Part shown: positions 26,505-35,747 of the stretch, in pieces | Layout: each line of letters begins with the position of its first letter | How positions within the stretch are numbered: the stretch's first letter is position 1 | Assembly (NCBI GenBank): GCA_958428235.1 | Contig: CAUAFG010000013.1 | Location: forward strand, 1-64,000 | Length of the DNA stretch: 64,000 bases | Direction: 5' to 3' | Source of the DNA: Faeciplasma sp900553675 | GTDB lineage: Bacteria; Bacillota; Clostridia; Oscillospirales; Ruminococcaceae | Notes under the pieces: model-generated | The model's database searches: none | What the model was told of the DNA's origin: nothing | The model's input: only the letters and a program-made list of their open reading frames with translations | Made by a program: the position numbers and the translations under genes

Positions 26505-28649
26505 ATGGAGTACAAGCTGAACGCAGAACAGCAAAAGGCTGTTGAAGCAACCGAGGGCTTTGTGCGCGTGATTGCGGGTGCAGGCTCGGGCAAGACCCGC
26601 GCGCTCACACATCGCTTTGCGTTTTTAGTCAACGAGCTGGGCATACTGCCGCAGAATATTTTATGCGTAACATTTACAAACAAGGCGGCTGGGGAGATGC
26701 GCCAGCGCATACACAATCTCATCGGCGATCAGGATACCGGCTATATCAACACCTTCCATGGCTTCTGCGTGTCGGTCTTGCAGGAGGACAGCTACGCCGT
26801 GCAGTATCCCAAAAGCTTTTTAGTGCTGGACAACAGCGATATCGACGCCATGCTGTCTATAATCTATGAAGAGCGGGGTCTTACTCTTCGGGACAAGACC
26901 TTTTCCGACGCCCGCAATATGATAGAAATCCAAAAGCTTTATAAAAAGCCGAAGTATTATATGGATATGCTCGACCTCTCACTTGATGCGCTTTATGAGA
27001 AGTACCTCAGCGCCACGGCGACCGACGATATCATCTTTTACGGATATCTCTATCAGGAGAAAAAATGCTTCGGACTGGATTATAACGACCTTATTGTATT
27101 CACACTGCACATCTTCTCGCAAAACGAGGAGATACGCCTGAAATGGCAGAAGCGGCTTGAATATATCATGATAGATGAGTTTCAGGACATCGACAGCCTG
27201 CAATATAAGCTGATGGAGGCGCTATGCGGCTACCACAAAAACCTGTTTATCGTAGGCGACCCCGACCAGACTATCTACACATGGCGCGGGGCAGATGTTA
27301 AGTATCTTCTGGATTTTGACAAGCAGTTCCCGAACGTAAAAACCATTATGATGCTGAAAAACTATCGTTCCACGCCTCAGATTTTGGCGGCGTGCAACTC
27401 GCTTATAGGCAAAAACCGTCACCGCATTGAAAAGCAGCTTACGCCTACTCTGCCTGACGGAGAGACGGTTGTGTATCACTCCGCTCCAAGCACCGAATCG
27501 GAGGCGGAATGGATAATCTCGAAAATAAAGGAGCTTAATAAAAGCGGCGCAGCCCTTCGCGATATAGCTATATTATACCGCGCCCACTATGTTACAAGAC
27601 CGGTGGAGGAGGCTTTGCTGAAAGAAAAGCTGCCATACCGCATTTACAGCGGTGTACCATTCTTCGGCAGGGCGGAAATAAAGGACGCTTTATGCTATCT
27701 GCGGATGGTTGCTTCGCAGGATGATTTATCATTCCGGCGGATTGTAAACACTCCAAAGCGGAATATCGGCAGACGGCGGATGGCGTTTTTGGAGCAGTAC
27801 GCCGCCGAGCATGGGATCACGCTGTATAATTCCTTAAAGCAGACGCTCGACAACGAAATCTTTAGGGGAACAAAGGCGGAGCGCTTTGTGCGGATGATTG
27901 AGGATTTCTCCGCCGGCTATGAGAACCGCCCCACCTCCGACCTGCTTTCAGCCATTCTCAACGAGAGCGGCTACGAGACTATGCTCCGTACCGAGGGCAG
28001 TCAGGAACGGCTGGACAATCTTGCAGAGCTTAAGCAGTCGATCCGCGAATACGAAAACACCTGCGGCGAGGAGGCAACTACCCTGCACTATCTTGCACAC
28101 GTCGCGCTTTTCACCAACAGCGATGCAGACGACGATTCGGACAAGGTCAGACTGATGACAGTTCACGCTGCCAAAGGGCTGGAGTTTCCGTATGTCTTCC
28201 TTTGCGGCATGAACGAGGGGATATTCCCCTCCCGCAAGACAAAAGACCTCCGAGGCATGGAGGAGGAACGGCGGCTTGCATTCGTTGCCATGACCCGCGC
28301 AAAAAAGCGGCTGTATCTTTCCGGGGCGGAGGGGCGGAACCACGACGGCTCGCCGCGTTACCCCTCCCGCTTTGTTCTGGATATAAACCCTAAGCTTTTG
28401 GAATATACCCGCCCTCTGTCGGAGGGGCTTATTGAGGACGCAAGGGACTATATCAGCTACAGCGAAAAGTATATGCCGGAGAATCTTGAAAGCGAGCTGC
28501 TGCCGATCGGCGCACGCGTACGGCATGAATATCTCGGCGAGGGGACTATTTTAGATATCAGCACGGAAAAAGGCGCGTATCTTGTGCAGTTTGACAGAAT
28601 GCAGACGCCGAGGAACATTTCTTTCAGGGTTAAGCTTGGAAAAATTTGA
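26505..28649 (+). CDS. UvrD/PcrA-family ATP-dependent DNA helicase
   Basis: This superfamily 1A helicase of about 714 residues unwinds DNA 3' to 5' in repair and replication-conflict resolution. It begins LNAEQQKAVEATEG (Q motif) and has Walker A GAGSGKTRA near residue 27, IMIDEFQDID (Walker B), GDPDQTIYTWRGA, KNYRSTPQIL, and VRLMTVHAAKGLEFPYVF. The C-terminus carries the Tudor-like domain found in PcrA (GARVRHEYLGEGTI). The start at 26505 follows GGTGA; an in-frame ATG at 26478 has no ribosome site. It is somewhat shorter than B. subtilis PcrA. Confidence 0.93.
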   Translation: MEYKLNAEQQKAVEATEGFVRVIAGAGSGKTRALTHRFAFLVNELGILPQNILCVTFTNKAAGEMRQRIHNLIGDQDTGYINTFHGFCVSVLQEDSYAVQYPKSFLVLDNSDIDAMLSIIYEERGLTLRDKTFSDARNMIEIQKLYKKPKYYMDMLDLSLDALYEKYLSATATDDIIFYGYLYQEKKCFGLDYNDLIVFTLHIFSQNEEIRLKWQKRLEYIMIDEFQDIDSLQYKLMEALCGYHKNLFIVGDPDQTIYTWRGADVKYLLDFDKQFPNVKTIMMLKNYRSTPQILAACNSLIGKNRHRIEKQLTPTLPDGETVVYHSAPSTESEAEWIISKIKELNKSGAALRDIAILYRAHYVTRPVEEALLKEKLPYRIYSGVPFFGRAEIKDALCYLRMVASQDDLSFRRIVNTPKRNIGRRRMAFLEQYAAEHGITLYNSLKQTLDNEIFRGTKAERFVRMIEDFSAGYENRPTSDLLSAILNESGYETMLRTEGSQERLDNLAELKQSIREYENTCGEEATTLHYLAHVALFTNSDADDDSDKVRLMTVHAAKGLEFPYVFLCGMNEGIFPSRKTKDLRGMEEERRLAFVAMTRAKKRLYLSGAEGRNHDGSPRYPSRFVLDINPKLLEYTRPLSEGLIEDARDYISYSEKYMPENLESELLPIGARVRHEYLGEGTILDISTEKGAYLVQFDRMQTPRNISFRVKLGKI

Positions 28650-28709
28650 CACGCTGGGTGAGGCGCCAATATATAAGAAAATAGGTGCCGCTTAAATCCC
28701 ATAGAACAA

Positions 28710-28736
28710 CCCCTGATTTTTCAAGAAATCAGGGGT
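28710..28736. terminator. Bidirectional terminator between convergent genes
   Basis: CCCCTGATTT and AAATCAGGGG form the stem. It lies between the rightward helicase and the leftward AraC-family gene, and A/T-rich flanks on both sides fit termination of both. Confidence 0.7.
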
Positions 28737-28823
28737 TAAAATCATATAAATCAAAGAAATATGGGGGAATAATCATGCTTTCATCATGATTCCCGCCTTA
28801 ACCATTATCAGACTTGTGCCGCC

Positions 28824-30284
28824 TCAAACAGACAATTCCTTCATCAAAGCCAGTGCTTTCGTGTCGGCGCGCTTTGCGCGTTCGCACAGCTCGCAGGTCT
28901 GCTTTCTTATTGACCGGTCGGCTATGTTTTGCAGATTTACGTCCATGTCATATCCGTAAAGGTTTCTCATTTCCCCGATTGCCCTTGCGCACTCGGCAAA
29001 CGCTTCCGCAATTCTGCGGTATACTTCGCTTCTGTCCGCGTCCGAGATTGCAAGCGAATTGAAGTATGCGGCTGCGCTGTTTCTGCCGTCATGCAGGCAG
29101 TTCATAGCGTCGATCTGACACAGTACCTTTTCAAACAGCATGGAATAATTGTCGCCTATAGCAAAGCTTTTCTCGTCGGAAAGAGCGTTTAGCCAGCCGT
29201 CGTAGGCGGAAACTCCCTTGCAGTAGCCGCTGTCAAGTCTGCCGCTTAGTGCTTTTATGGCATTTTGGATTATCCTGTCTGCCGAAAAACGCTCGCCCTT
29301 TATAGCACCCATGCACATTACGGCTTGCGTGTCGCTGTTTTCCCACCACGAGCTGCTGATAAAGTAGCCGCTTTCGTCGATTTCTACGTTTCCGCCGAAC
29401 TCGGGGTCGGCTTGGAAGAAATTCCAGCCCAGAAGCTCCTCACCGTTTTTTCTGTAGCCGGTGATGATGCAGGCTTCTGGCGGTCCGATAATGCCGAGAG
29501 CAATGCAGGGATAGCCCTCGTCGATGTGCGATTTTATAAATGAGATAAATTCATCCTTTGTGGTGTCGCTGTTTCTTTCGAGGACGAAAAACTCTCGTCC
29601 CAGTGCCTCTGCCGCAAGTCCATAAACTTCGTTGCTTTCGGTGAATGTGTGGAAGATATCGACATTGCTTAAGTCCCAAGCCGAGCTGTTCCAGACAAAG
29701 CGGAAAGCCACGCCGCTTGCAGCCATAATAAGAGAATAGTCAATATCCTCGCCGAGATATGCAGCCACCGATTTCAGGCAGATCGGATACGGGGTAAGCC
29801 CGCCGTATTCTCCCCAGCCCGATTTCGGGACTCCGTATAAAATAGTGCTGTCGTTGTTGCGGTAAATATCCTTGTGCATAATATCACTCCTTCTTTCCTT
29901 TTTGGTAAGCAGTCCTATGCCGTAAACGCCGGTAAGAAGCTCTTCCTTGCCCACAAGCGGTCTGAGACGGCGGAATTCGCCGGGAGTCATTCCCGTAACA
30001 CGGCGAAAGGCGCGGGTGTATGTTTCGGGATTATTGAATCCGTAGCATAAAGCAATATCAAGTATTGTTTTGTCCGTGTGGATAAGCTCGAGAGCGGAAC
30101 GCTTTATCTTGCGTCCCTGAATATACCGTGCTATGGAGCAGCCGGTATCGTTGCGGAACATATCCCGTATATGCTCCCACGAATACCCGATTTGCCGAGC
30201 CAGATCGTCGTGGTTTATCTTTTCATCCGCAATATGCGCTTCGATGTAGCATATCACTGATTTTGTGTAGCTTGGATAGCTCAT
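28824..30284 (-). CDS. AraC-family regulator with BtrH/C39-like sensor domain
   Basis: This 486-residue protein has its AraC DNA-binding domain at the N-terminus (about 1-110), with ILDIALCYGFNNPETYTRAFRRVTGMTPGEFRR, the second helix-turn-helix signature. The remaining 370 residues contain a papain-like-fold segment (YPICLKSVAAYLGEDIDYSLIMAASGVAFR) resembling the BtrH_N domain and a PCIALGIIGPPEACIITGY strand region. This N-terminal placement of the helix-turn-helix is less usual for the family. It is monocistronic. The ligand is unknown; BtrH relation is from pattern memory and should be tested. Confidence 0.8.
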   Translation of the reverse strand: MSYPSYTKSVICYIEAHIADEKINHDDLARQIGYSWEHIRDMFRNDTGCSIARYIQGRKIKRSALELIHTDKTILDIALCYGFNNPETYTRAFRRVTGMTPGEFRRLRPLVGKEELLTGVYGIGLLTKKERRSDIMHKDIYRNNDSTILYGVPKSGWGEYGGLTPYPICLKSVAAYLGEDIDYSLIMAASGVAFRFVWNSSAWDLSNVDIFHTFTESNEVYGLAAEALGREFFVLERNSDTTKDEFISFIKSHIDEGYPCIALGIIGPPEACIITGYRKNGEELLGWNFFQADPEFGGNVEIDESGYFISSSWWENSDTQAVMCMGAIKGERFSADRIIQNAIKALSGRLDSGYCKGVSAYDGWLNALSDEKSFAIGDNYSMLFEKVLCQIDAMNCLHDGRNSAAAYFNSLAISDADRSEVYRRIAEAFAECARAIGEMRNLYGYDMDVNLQNIADRSIRKQTCELCERAKRADTKALALMKELSV

Positions 30285-30303
30285 ACTTACCTCCTTGTGG
30301 TGA

Positions 30304-30317
30304 TATATCGCGATATA
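30304..30317. promoter_or_regulatory. Perfect palindrome at the AraC gene promoter
   Basis: TATATCGCGATATA is a 14-base perfect palindrome located 20 bases upstream of the leftward start. A minus-strand TATAAT lies just upstream, so the palindrome would sit near the transcription start and could be an operator. Confidence 0.45.
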
Positions 30318-30434
30318 ACCGTATTATAACAGCTATTGCAGTGGCTGTCTTGACTTTTTTGGGGATGATGCGGGCTTGTTTGTGTATTCAATTATATCAC
30401 ACTTCACAAGAAATGATAATACATATAGGAAAAA

Positions 30435-30469
30435 CTGTTGTATAACAGGAAAATCTGTTGTATAATAGG
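30435..30469 (+). promoter_or_regulatory. GNAT promoter with tandem operator-like repeats
   Basis: CTGTTGTATAACAGG (30435-30449) is repeated as CTGTTGTATAATAGG (30455-30469) at a 20-base step. The first copy is an inverted repeat, CTGTT-GTAT-AACAG. TTGTAT in the first copy and TATAAT in the second are 17 bases apart and make the promoter, so any protein that binds the repeats would control it. Confidence 0.6.
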
Positions 30470-30496
30470 TTTATCAAATAAGAATGGAGGATTAGC

Positions 30497-31069
30497 ATGT
30501 CATTCAGCGATTTGTTTAAAGAGTTTATCCCGATTCGGGTGGACGAGGATATTTACCTTCGGCAGCATCAGCCTGAAAATGATGCCAGACCGTTCTGGGA
30601 AATACATAACGAAGAATCCAATTTTACATATTTCGGGGGCTACAAAAAGCCCTGCGACTGGAATGAGGAGCGCGAGATTCGTGTGCAGCAAAGCCGCATA
30701 AAGGGCTTCAAGGGCAAAAGGGAGTATTCGTGGGTCGCGACCTATCGTGGAGAAGTAATCGGTCAGATACAGCTGTTTAATTTCTTCAATCATAACACCT
30801 GCGCGGAGGTCGGATATTTTATCAGGAAGTCCTATTGGAACCGCGGAATCAACACAAAGGTCTTAAAGGCGGTATGCAGGTTCGGGATAGAAACCATGGG
30901 CTTGGAAAGAATCGAAGCCTATGCGCATGTTGACAATATCGGCTCAAACAGAACCCTGCAAAAAGCGGGCTTTGCAAAGGAAGGAACGCTCAGAAAAAGG
31001 TTTGATGTAAACGGCGAATTGTCTGACTGCAATGTGTATTCGTTTGTGAGAGATGATTTAAAAGACTAA
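30497..31069 (+). CDS. GNAT family N-acetyltransferase (RimJ/RimL-like)
   Basis: This 190-residue protein has the acetyl-CoA-binding pattern of GNAT proteins: AEVGYFIRKSYWNRGINTKVLKAVCRFG, then LERIEAYAHVDNIGSNRTLQKAGFAKEGTLRKR. The subclass is that of ribosomal-protein and antibiotic acetyltransferases. The start follows GGAGG. It stands alone between the tandem-repeat promoter and a bidirectional terminator. The substrate is unknown. Confidence 0.9.
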   Translation: MSFSDLFKEFIPIRVDEDIYLRQHQPENDARPFWEIHNEESNFTYFGGYKKPCDWNEEREIRVQQSRIKGFKGKREYSWVATYRGEVIGQIQLFNFFNHNTCAEVGYFIRKSYWNRGINTKVLKAVCRFGIETMGLERIEAYAHVDNIGSNRTLQKAGFAKEGTLRKRFDVNGELSDCNVYSFVRDDLKD

Positions 31070-31173
31070 AAAATAGCGCAGCTTAATCACCTGACTTTTG
31101 CGGAATCAGGGGGTAAAATTTCTGACAGCCACCAATAAAATACAGTGTAACCTTTAGCTAAGATCTATATAAA

Positions 31174-31214
31174 ATATCGGGCAAGGCAGATTGCACCTTA
31201 CCCGATATGTTTTT
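31174..31214. terminator. Bidirectional terminator between GNAT and GH26 genes
   Basis: ATATCGGGCAAGG and CCTTACCCGATAT pair around a 9-base loop, followed rightward by GTTTTT. A weaker imperfect hairpin near 31092-31115 precedes it. Confidence 0.7.
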
Positions 31215-31255
31215 AAAAATATTATGAAGTGATAGTAGCAGCTTTTGTTATATGC

Positions 31256-32725
31256 CTAATACTTCCTCCAGTCGGGAAGCTCGTCAAGTGTCAAGACCTG
31301 CTCGGAGTTGAACACCTTATCAAACATTTCATCCGAGGTGTACATGTCGGTTGTGCAGTAGTCTCCGCCCCATGTGCAGAAGTATAGCCAGTATACATTG
31401 TCCCTTTCCGTCATGTCGGGGTCTATCTGAACTCCGTTTTCGGCAAGAGCAACCGGTTTTTTGCCGCCCGCGGCTTCACCCACAGCGATGAATTTGTTTA
31501 TCTGAGTGGTATACTCGTGCTCGTCGGCATAGATGTCGGTTGAGGCTATGTCAACATATTCGTCTCCCGGGTACCACTCGGCACTGTCGCCGTTCCATAC
31601 CCATATGATGTTGTTCAGCTTGTGATAGTTGGTTAAGCGGTCGTAAAGGTGGATGTAGAGCTTCTTGTAAGGCTCTGCGCCGCTTGCTCCCCACCAGAAC
31701 CATCCGCCCGAAGCCTCATGCAAAGGTCTGAACAGAACCGGAATCTTCTTTTTCTGGAGAGTCTTAAGAGCCTTGGCAATGATGTCTATATCCTCGTCCA
31801 GAAGAGCAAGACCCTGCGCGTCCTCGCCATTCATTATCTTTTCGAGATCGATGCTTGCAGCCTCGGCGTAAAAGCCTCTCCACCACGGCTGGTCTGCACT
31901 GTTTAAGATATACTTTTCGGGAGCGTACCAGTGCCAGTTCAGCACCACTATTCCGCCCTCTTTGTCGAACTGCTTTATTCTGTCGATATAGGGGTCCAGC
32001 TTCTTGTATTCCTCGGAATAGGGTGTTGTCACCTTCGACAGGTCTATTTCTATCAGCGCGGGTGTCTTGCCGGTTTTTCGATTGATAGAATCGAACTCGT
32101 CAGAGGTCATCCCCTCGGTGGAGTGCTGACCGCTTAAGGTGTAGCTTCCGTATATGCTCATAAGATAGCGATACAGGCTCTTTGCAGCTTTAGTTGCGTT
32201 GGGGTTGCAAAGCTCGGTTGAAAGGCTGTATATATCGTTGTCTAAAAGCTCGGACTGCCTGATTTCGAGCCTGTCAAAATCCACCCAGCCCCAGCCCTTT
32301 GTCAGACTGATTTTGTGTTCGCCCTCCGGAATCCATATCTTTTGCACAAGACATTCCGCAAATTCATCGCTCTCGGTTGATACGTCCGCTGTCTTTTCGC
32401 CGTCGATAAGGATTTTGTTTTCCTTGTAGGAGCCGTTTGAATTGATGTAAAACGCAAGATCGTAATGACAGCCGTAGTGGATGGAGACTGTAAGCTCCAC
32501 ACCGTCGCCGGAGTCTTTAAAGCCGGTTACATATCCCTCGCCGCTGAAGCCATCACGAGATTTTGCGATTGACGCATTGCCCAAAAGCGTTCCGCTTTCG
32601 GCTTCGACCGAAATGGTCTCCACTTCAGCAAGCTCTACCTGCTTTTTCTTTCTCGGCTCGGTTTGCTTGGGCGCGCATCCTGCAAGAAGCGCCGCCGCAA
32701 GCAAAAGCAGTATGATTCTTTTCAT
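31256..32725 (-). CDS. GH26 endo-beta-mannanase lipoprotein
   Basis: This 489-residue lipoprotein begins MKRIILLLLAAALLAGC. Residues about 35-155 form a CBM35-like beta-sandwich (SVEAESGTLLGNA, GFSGEGYVTGF). The catalytic GH26 domain follows from YGSYTLSGQHS. Acid/base Glu about 337 lies in RPLHEASGGWFWWG, and nucleophile Glu about 429 in VALAENGVQ. These are the conserved GH26 positions, so it should cleave beta-1,4-mannans outside the cell. It lies 33 bases after a sugar-binding lipoprotein gene, with an AraC regulator divergent from both. Confidence 0.92.
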   Translation of the reverse strand: MKRIILLLLAAALLAGCAPKQTEPRKKKQVELAEVETISVEAESGTLLGNASIAKSRDGFSGEGYVTGFKDSGDGVELTVSIHYGCHYDLAFYINSNGSYKENKILIDGEKTADVSTESDEFAECLVQKIWIPEGEHKISLTKGWGWVDFDRLEIRQSELLDNDIYSLSTELCNPNATKAAKSLYRYLMSIYGSYTLSGQHSTEGMTSDEFDSINRKTGKTPALIEIDLSKVTTPYSEEYKKLDPYIDRIKQFDKEGGIVVLNWHWYAPEKYILNSADQPWWRGFYAEAASIDLEKIMNGEDAQGLALLDEDIDIIAKALKTLQKKKIPVLFRPLHEASGGWFWWGASGAEPYKKLYIHLYDRLTNYHKLNNIIWVWNGDSAEWYPGDEYVDIASTDIYADEHEYTTQINKFIAVGEAAGGKKPVALAENGVQIDPDMTERDNVYWLYFCTWGGDYCTTDMYTSDEMFDKVFNSEQVLTLDELPDWRKY

Positions 32726-32758
32726 TTTTACAAGCTCCTTGCCGTTATGCCGCTGACA

Positions 32759-34213
32759 TTACGAATTTTTGTTGAACTCTATCAGCGAGTCGTTAAGCTC
32801 TTTGAGATAGTAGTCGAATTTTTCCTGATTGGCTTCCTTAATCTGTGCCCATGATGAAACGTTGCTGCTTCTTGCAAAGCTCTGGAATTTAGAGGACACA
32901 TCGTCAAGAGTATCGCCAACGCCGCTGTAGTAGTCGATTATCGCAACGTCGCCGGAGGAAACCAGCTCCATGCAGGTGTCGTACATTTCAAGCATTTCGT
33001 CGGTCCAGAGATAGGTTTCCTTAAGCTGCTTGCGGTCGATATCGATAACGGTGGGGTCTATCTGCTTAAATCTTTCGCAGGAGGCAAGCAGCGCTATGCC
33101 CTCGGGGTTATCGCAGCCCGCAACTATGCAGTAGGCGGTCTGAGTTGCTTCAAGGTAATAAACGCCGTCGCCGTGTTCGTTTCTCGGAACAGGAACAAAC
33201 ATTATTTCGTTCTGGGCAACATCTCCCCAAACGGCTGAAATCTCATCGACAGGACCGGTGAACGCCCACGAGCCTTCTATGTAGAATAAAAGCTTGCCTT
33301 CGTTCATGCCGCCGCCGTCAACCTCGTTGCGAATTTTCCAGCCGCGCTGCCAAAGGGGATAAACGCAGTTGTTCTTACAGAGATTGTAAACAACGTCTGC
33401 CGCCTGCTGAGGTCTGGGGTCGTCTACCCTTGATTCAAACAGTCCGGTTTCAGGGTTGTATGCTATTATGTTTGTGCCGCATGAAGCCATTATCGCGCTG
33501 TCCCATGTCCAGCCGTCAAGGGCGTATCTTTCCTCGTCGGGGTCGGAGAACTCAATGCACATATCCGAAAATCTGTTCCATGTCCATTCGTCGTTGGCAA
33601 AAAGCTCCGCGGGGTCATCAAAGCCCCATTCGTCTATGGTGCGCCTGTTATATGCGCATACTCTTCCGAAGCGGGTATTTGAAATCATGGTATAGTGCTT
33701 GCCGCCAAGAGAGAAGTATTTGTCGGCATAGTCCTTTATTCCCTGCCAGAGAGGATCGGAATAGTCGATATACTCGTCAACCGACTGGAAAATGCCCTTT
33801 ATAGCGCGGGTGGGGAAGGTGTCGGAAGCTCCCGGGTAGCCGTCGGGAGCTTCATCTGCAAGTATAAGGTTTGCCAGGGTGTCATAGCGCGAGTTGTATT
33901 CGGTTTCTATCCATTCCACCTCGCAGCCGTATTTTTCCTTGAAGGTGAAATAGCCGGTGTTGACGATTTCGTCTTCGGAATAGTTGTGGAAGTCGTCCTC
34001 CCACGAAAGCCACTTTACCGTTGTGCCGGTAGAGGAGCAGGTTTCGGCGTCGGGAAGCTTTACGCCTGCCGCAGCAAGGATGGCTTCGGAGTCCTCGGTC
34101 GATAGGGTTACTTCGATGATCTTGCGCCCGCCCTTTGAACAGGCTGTCACTGAAAACAGAATGACAGTTGTCACAACAAGTGCAAAAATCCTTTTAATGT
34201 ATGATTTATTCAT
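32759..34213 (-). CDS. Family 1 solute-binding lipoprotein, likely sugar
   Basis: This 484-residue extracellular binding lipoprotein has the lipobox FSVTAC near residue 25. TVKWLSWEDDF begins the mature domain, and YFTFKEKYGCEVEWIETEYNSRYD matches family 1 sugar-binding proteins. No permease or ATPase genes are adjacent, so it must use transporter parts encoded elsewhere, or serve as a surface sensor or binder. Pairing with the mannanase suggests mannan oligosaccharides; that is inference. Confidence 0.85.
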   Translation of the reverse strand: MNKSYIKRIFALVVTTVILFSVTACSKGGRKIIEVTLSTEDSEAILAAAGVKLPDAETCSSTGTTVKWLSWEDDFHNYSEDEIVNTGYFTFKEKYGCEVEWIETEYNSRYDTLANLILADEAPDGYPGASDTFPTRAIKGIFQSVDEYIDYSDPLWQGIKDYADKYFSLGGKHYTMISNTRFGRVCAYNRRTIDEWGFDDPAELFANDEWTWNRFSDMCIEFSDPDEERYALDGWTWDSAIMASCGTNIIAYNPETGLFESRVDDPRPQQAADVVYNLCKNNCVYPLWQRGWKIRNEVDGGGMNEGKLLFYIEGSWAFTGPVDEISAVWGDVAQNEIMFVPVPRNEHGDGVYYLEATQTAYCIVAGCDNPEGIALLASCERFKQIDPTVIDIDRKQLKETYLWTDEMLEMYDTCMELVSSGDVAIIDYYSGVGDTLDDVSSKFQSFARSSNVSSWAQIKEANQEKFDYYLKELNDSLIEFNKNS

Positions 34214-34380
34214 ATACAGTCACCGTTTCCTTTCTTGTAGACGGTTTTGCCTATACCATCATACTAAAGCATTATCCGATTGTTTTCTACTGCAATTGTT
34301 GTCAGGACTGATACTATCACGCAGCTTTTGATTTTTACCGTCACAAAAAATCGACCGAAAAATTGTGAAAAATGACAGTG

Positions 34381-34409
34381 TTGCAATTAGAACGGTGTGG
34401 TGATATAAT
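34381..34409 (+). promoter_or_regulatory. Promoter of the divergent AraC gene
   Basis: TTGCAA and TATAAT are 17 bases apart, about 94 bases upstream of the AraC start. Confidence 0.55.
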
Positions 34410-34502
34410 GCAAAGTAACAGGGGAAACCGATATTGATTCAGTAAAAGACTAATATTAAAGCATACTATAATGATACTATTTTACAGGAGGGAGATGAGG
34501 TC

Positions 34503-35411
34503 TTGAAGGAGTATGAGCATCTGTTTGAACACATCCAGCACACCACTGCGCAAAAGCTTTACAGGTGTATGCCAAGCAGGATTCCGGAATATTACCTTAA
34601 CGTGGGGCTTCACTGGCACAACGAGTTTGAAATTAATTTTATCAGAGACGGCGTGGCGTACTGCCGAATCGGAATGCAGACCTACGAGCTTCATAAGGGA
34701 GATATCATTATAAAGGTTCCCGGAATCCTTCACGATACCCACATACAGGACGGCGGCTTTGTCTACTACGACACCCTGATTTTCCGTGCGGAGCTGCTGG
34801 GAATAGGCGAATACGAGCGGAGCTATATAGAAATCTTCGGCAGGCTGATAAATCAGAAGGACGCCGTTAAAAACCCGATAAGACCTACCGATATCGGCTA
34901 TGACAGGATATCGTCGATTTTAAACGAGGCTGTCGAAGCGGCTGGGCAGAACTCTCCTCTTTCGGACCTGCTGTTAAAAAGCAGGCTGACCGAGCTTTTA
35001 TACGAGCTTGTGCGCAACGAATATATTGTAAAAAACGAATTTTCAGCCAAGCTCGATGCCGACATGGAAATTTTGCAGCCGGTTTTAAAGTATATCGCCG
35101 ATAATTACACCGCGGATATAAAAATCGCGGAGCTTGCAAGGCTTGCCGCCCGAAGCGAAACCGCATTTATGGCTCTGTTCAAAAAGGTGATGGGGGTAAC
35201 CGCAATTGAATATATCACCCATCTGCGAATCAACGCCTCCTGCGAGATGCTGAGGTACACCGACCAGAAGATAATAGATATCGCCCAGAACTGCGGATAT
35301 TACAACCTTTCAAACTACAACAGGATATTCCGCAAAAAGATCGGCGTAACCCCCAAGGAGTTCAGAAACCGCTTCAATTCTGTCAAGGAATCAGACGATA
35401 TTGTGGAATAA
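34503..35411 (+). CDS. AraC-family regulator of the mannanase locus
   Basis: This 302-residue protein has an N-terminal cupin-like ligand domain (YYLNVGLHWHNEFEINFIRDG) and a C-terminal double helix-turn-helix, ending IIDIAQNCGYYNLSNYNRIFRKKIGVTPKEFRNR. It starts with TTG at 34503, preceded by GGAGGGAGATGAGG. Divergence from the binding-protein and GH26 genes points to local control of mannan use. Confidence 0.88.
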   Translation: MKEYEHLFEHIQHTTAQKLYRCMPSRIPEYYLNVGLHWHNEFEINFIRDGVAYCRIGMQTYELHKGDIIIKVPGILHDTHIQDGGFVYYDTLIFRAELLGIGEYERSYIEIFGRLINQKDAVKNPIRPTDIGYDRISSILNEAVEAAGQNSPLSDLLLKSRLTELLYELVRNEYIVKNEFSAKLDADMEILQPVLKYIADNYTADIKIAELARLAARSETAFMALFKKVMGVTAIEYITHLRINASCEMLRYTDQKIIDIAQNCGYYNLSNYNRIFRKKIGVTPKEFRNRFNSVKESDDIVE

Positions 35412-35675
35412 TATCGGTTTTGCGTCGGATTGATGTAGAATCGTCCTCGTTATGGCGATATAATGCTTTAGATATTACAAACAAATCCGGTTTAATGCTC
35501 ATGTCTCCGGTGTTTATTTTCCCATATGATCTCCAATCATAAATATGCTTGTGCCCGTCCTGCTTTTTTAATGGAAGCAGGGCGGGCAGCATTATAGATA
35601 GAATATTCATTTTTAAGCGGATTTCAGCTCCATGATTCTTCCAGAATCATAAGCCGAAAAAATGCCGCAAACCAC
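35412..35675. other. Intergenic region with one hairpin
   Basis: The only structure that I see is at 35552-35588, where TGCCCGTCCTGCTT pairs with AAGCAGGGCGGGCA around 9 bases. It has no T tract and may end the AraC transcript. No convincing gene is present. Confidence 0.45.
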
Positions 35676-35727
35676 TTGACAAATACGGAAATCCAATATA
35701 TAATTATTGTTATATAACAAACGTTAT
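35676..35727 (+). promoter_or_regulatory. TetR-CPBP promoter with inverted repeats
   Basis: TTGACA and TATAAT (35699-35704) are 17 bases apart. Directly after the -10 box lies the perfect palindrome TTGTTATATAACAA (35707-35720), then ATAAC-AAAC-GTTAT (35714-35727). The encoded TetR protein is the likely binder. Confidence 0.75.
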
Positions 35728-35747
35728 AAAAAAGAGGGATAGCATTT

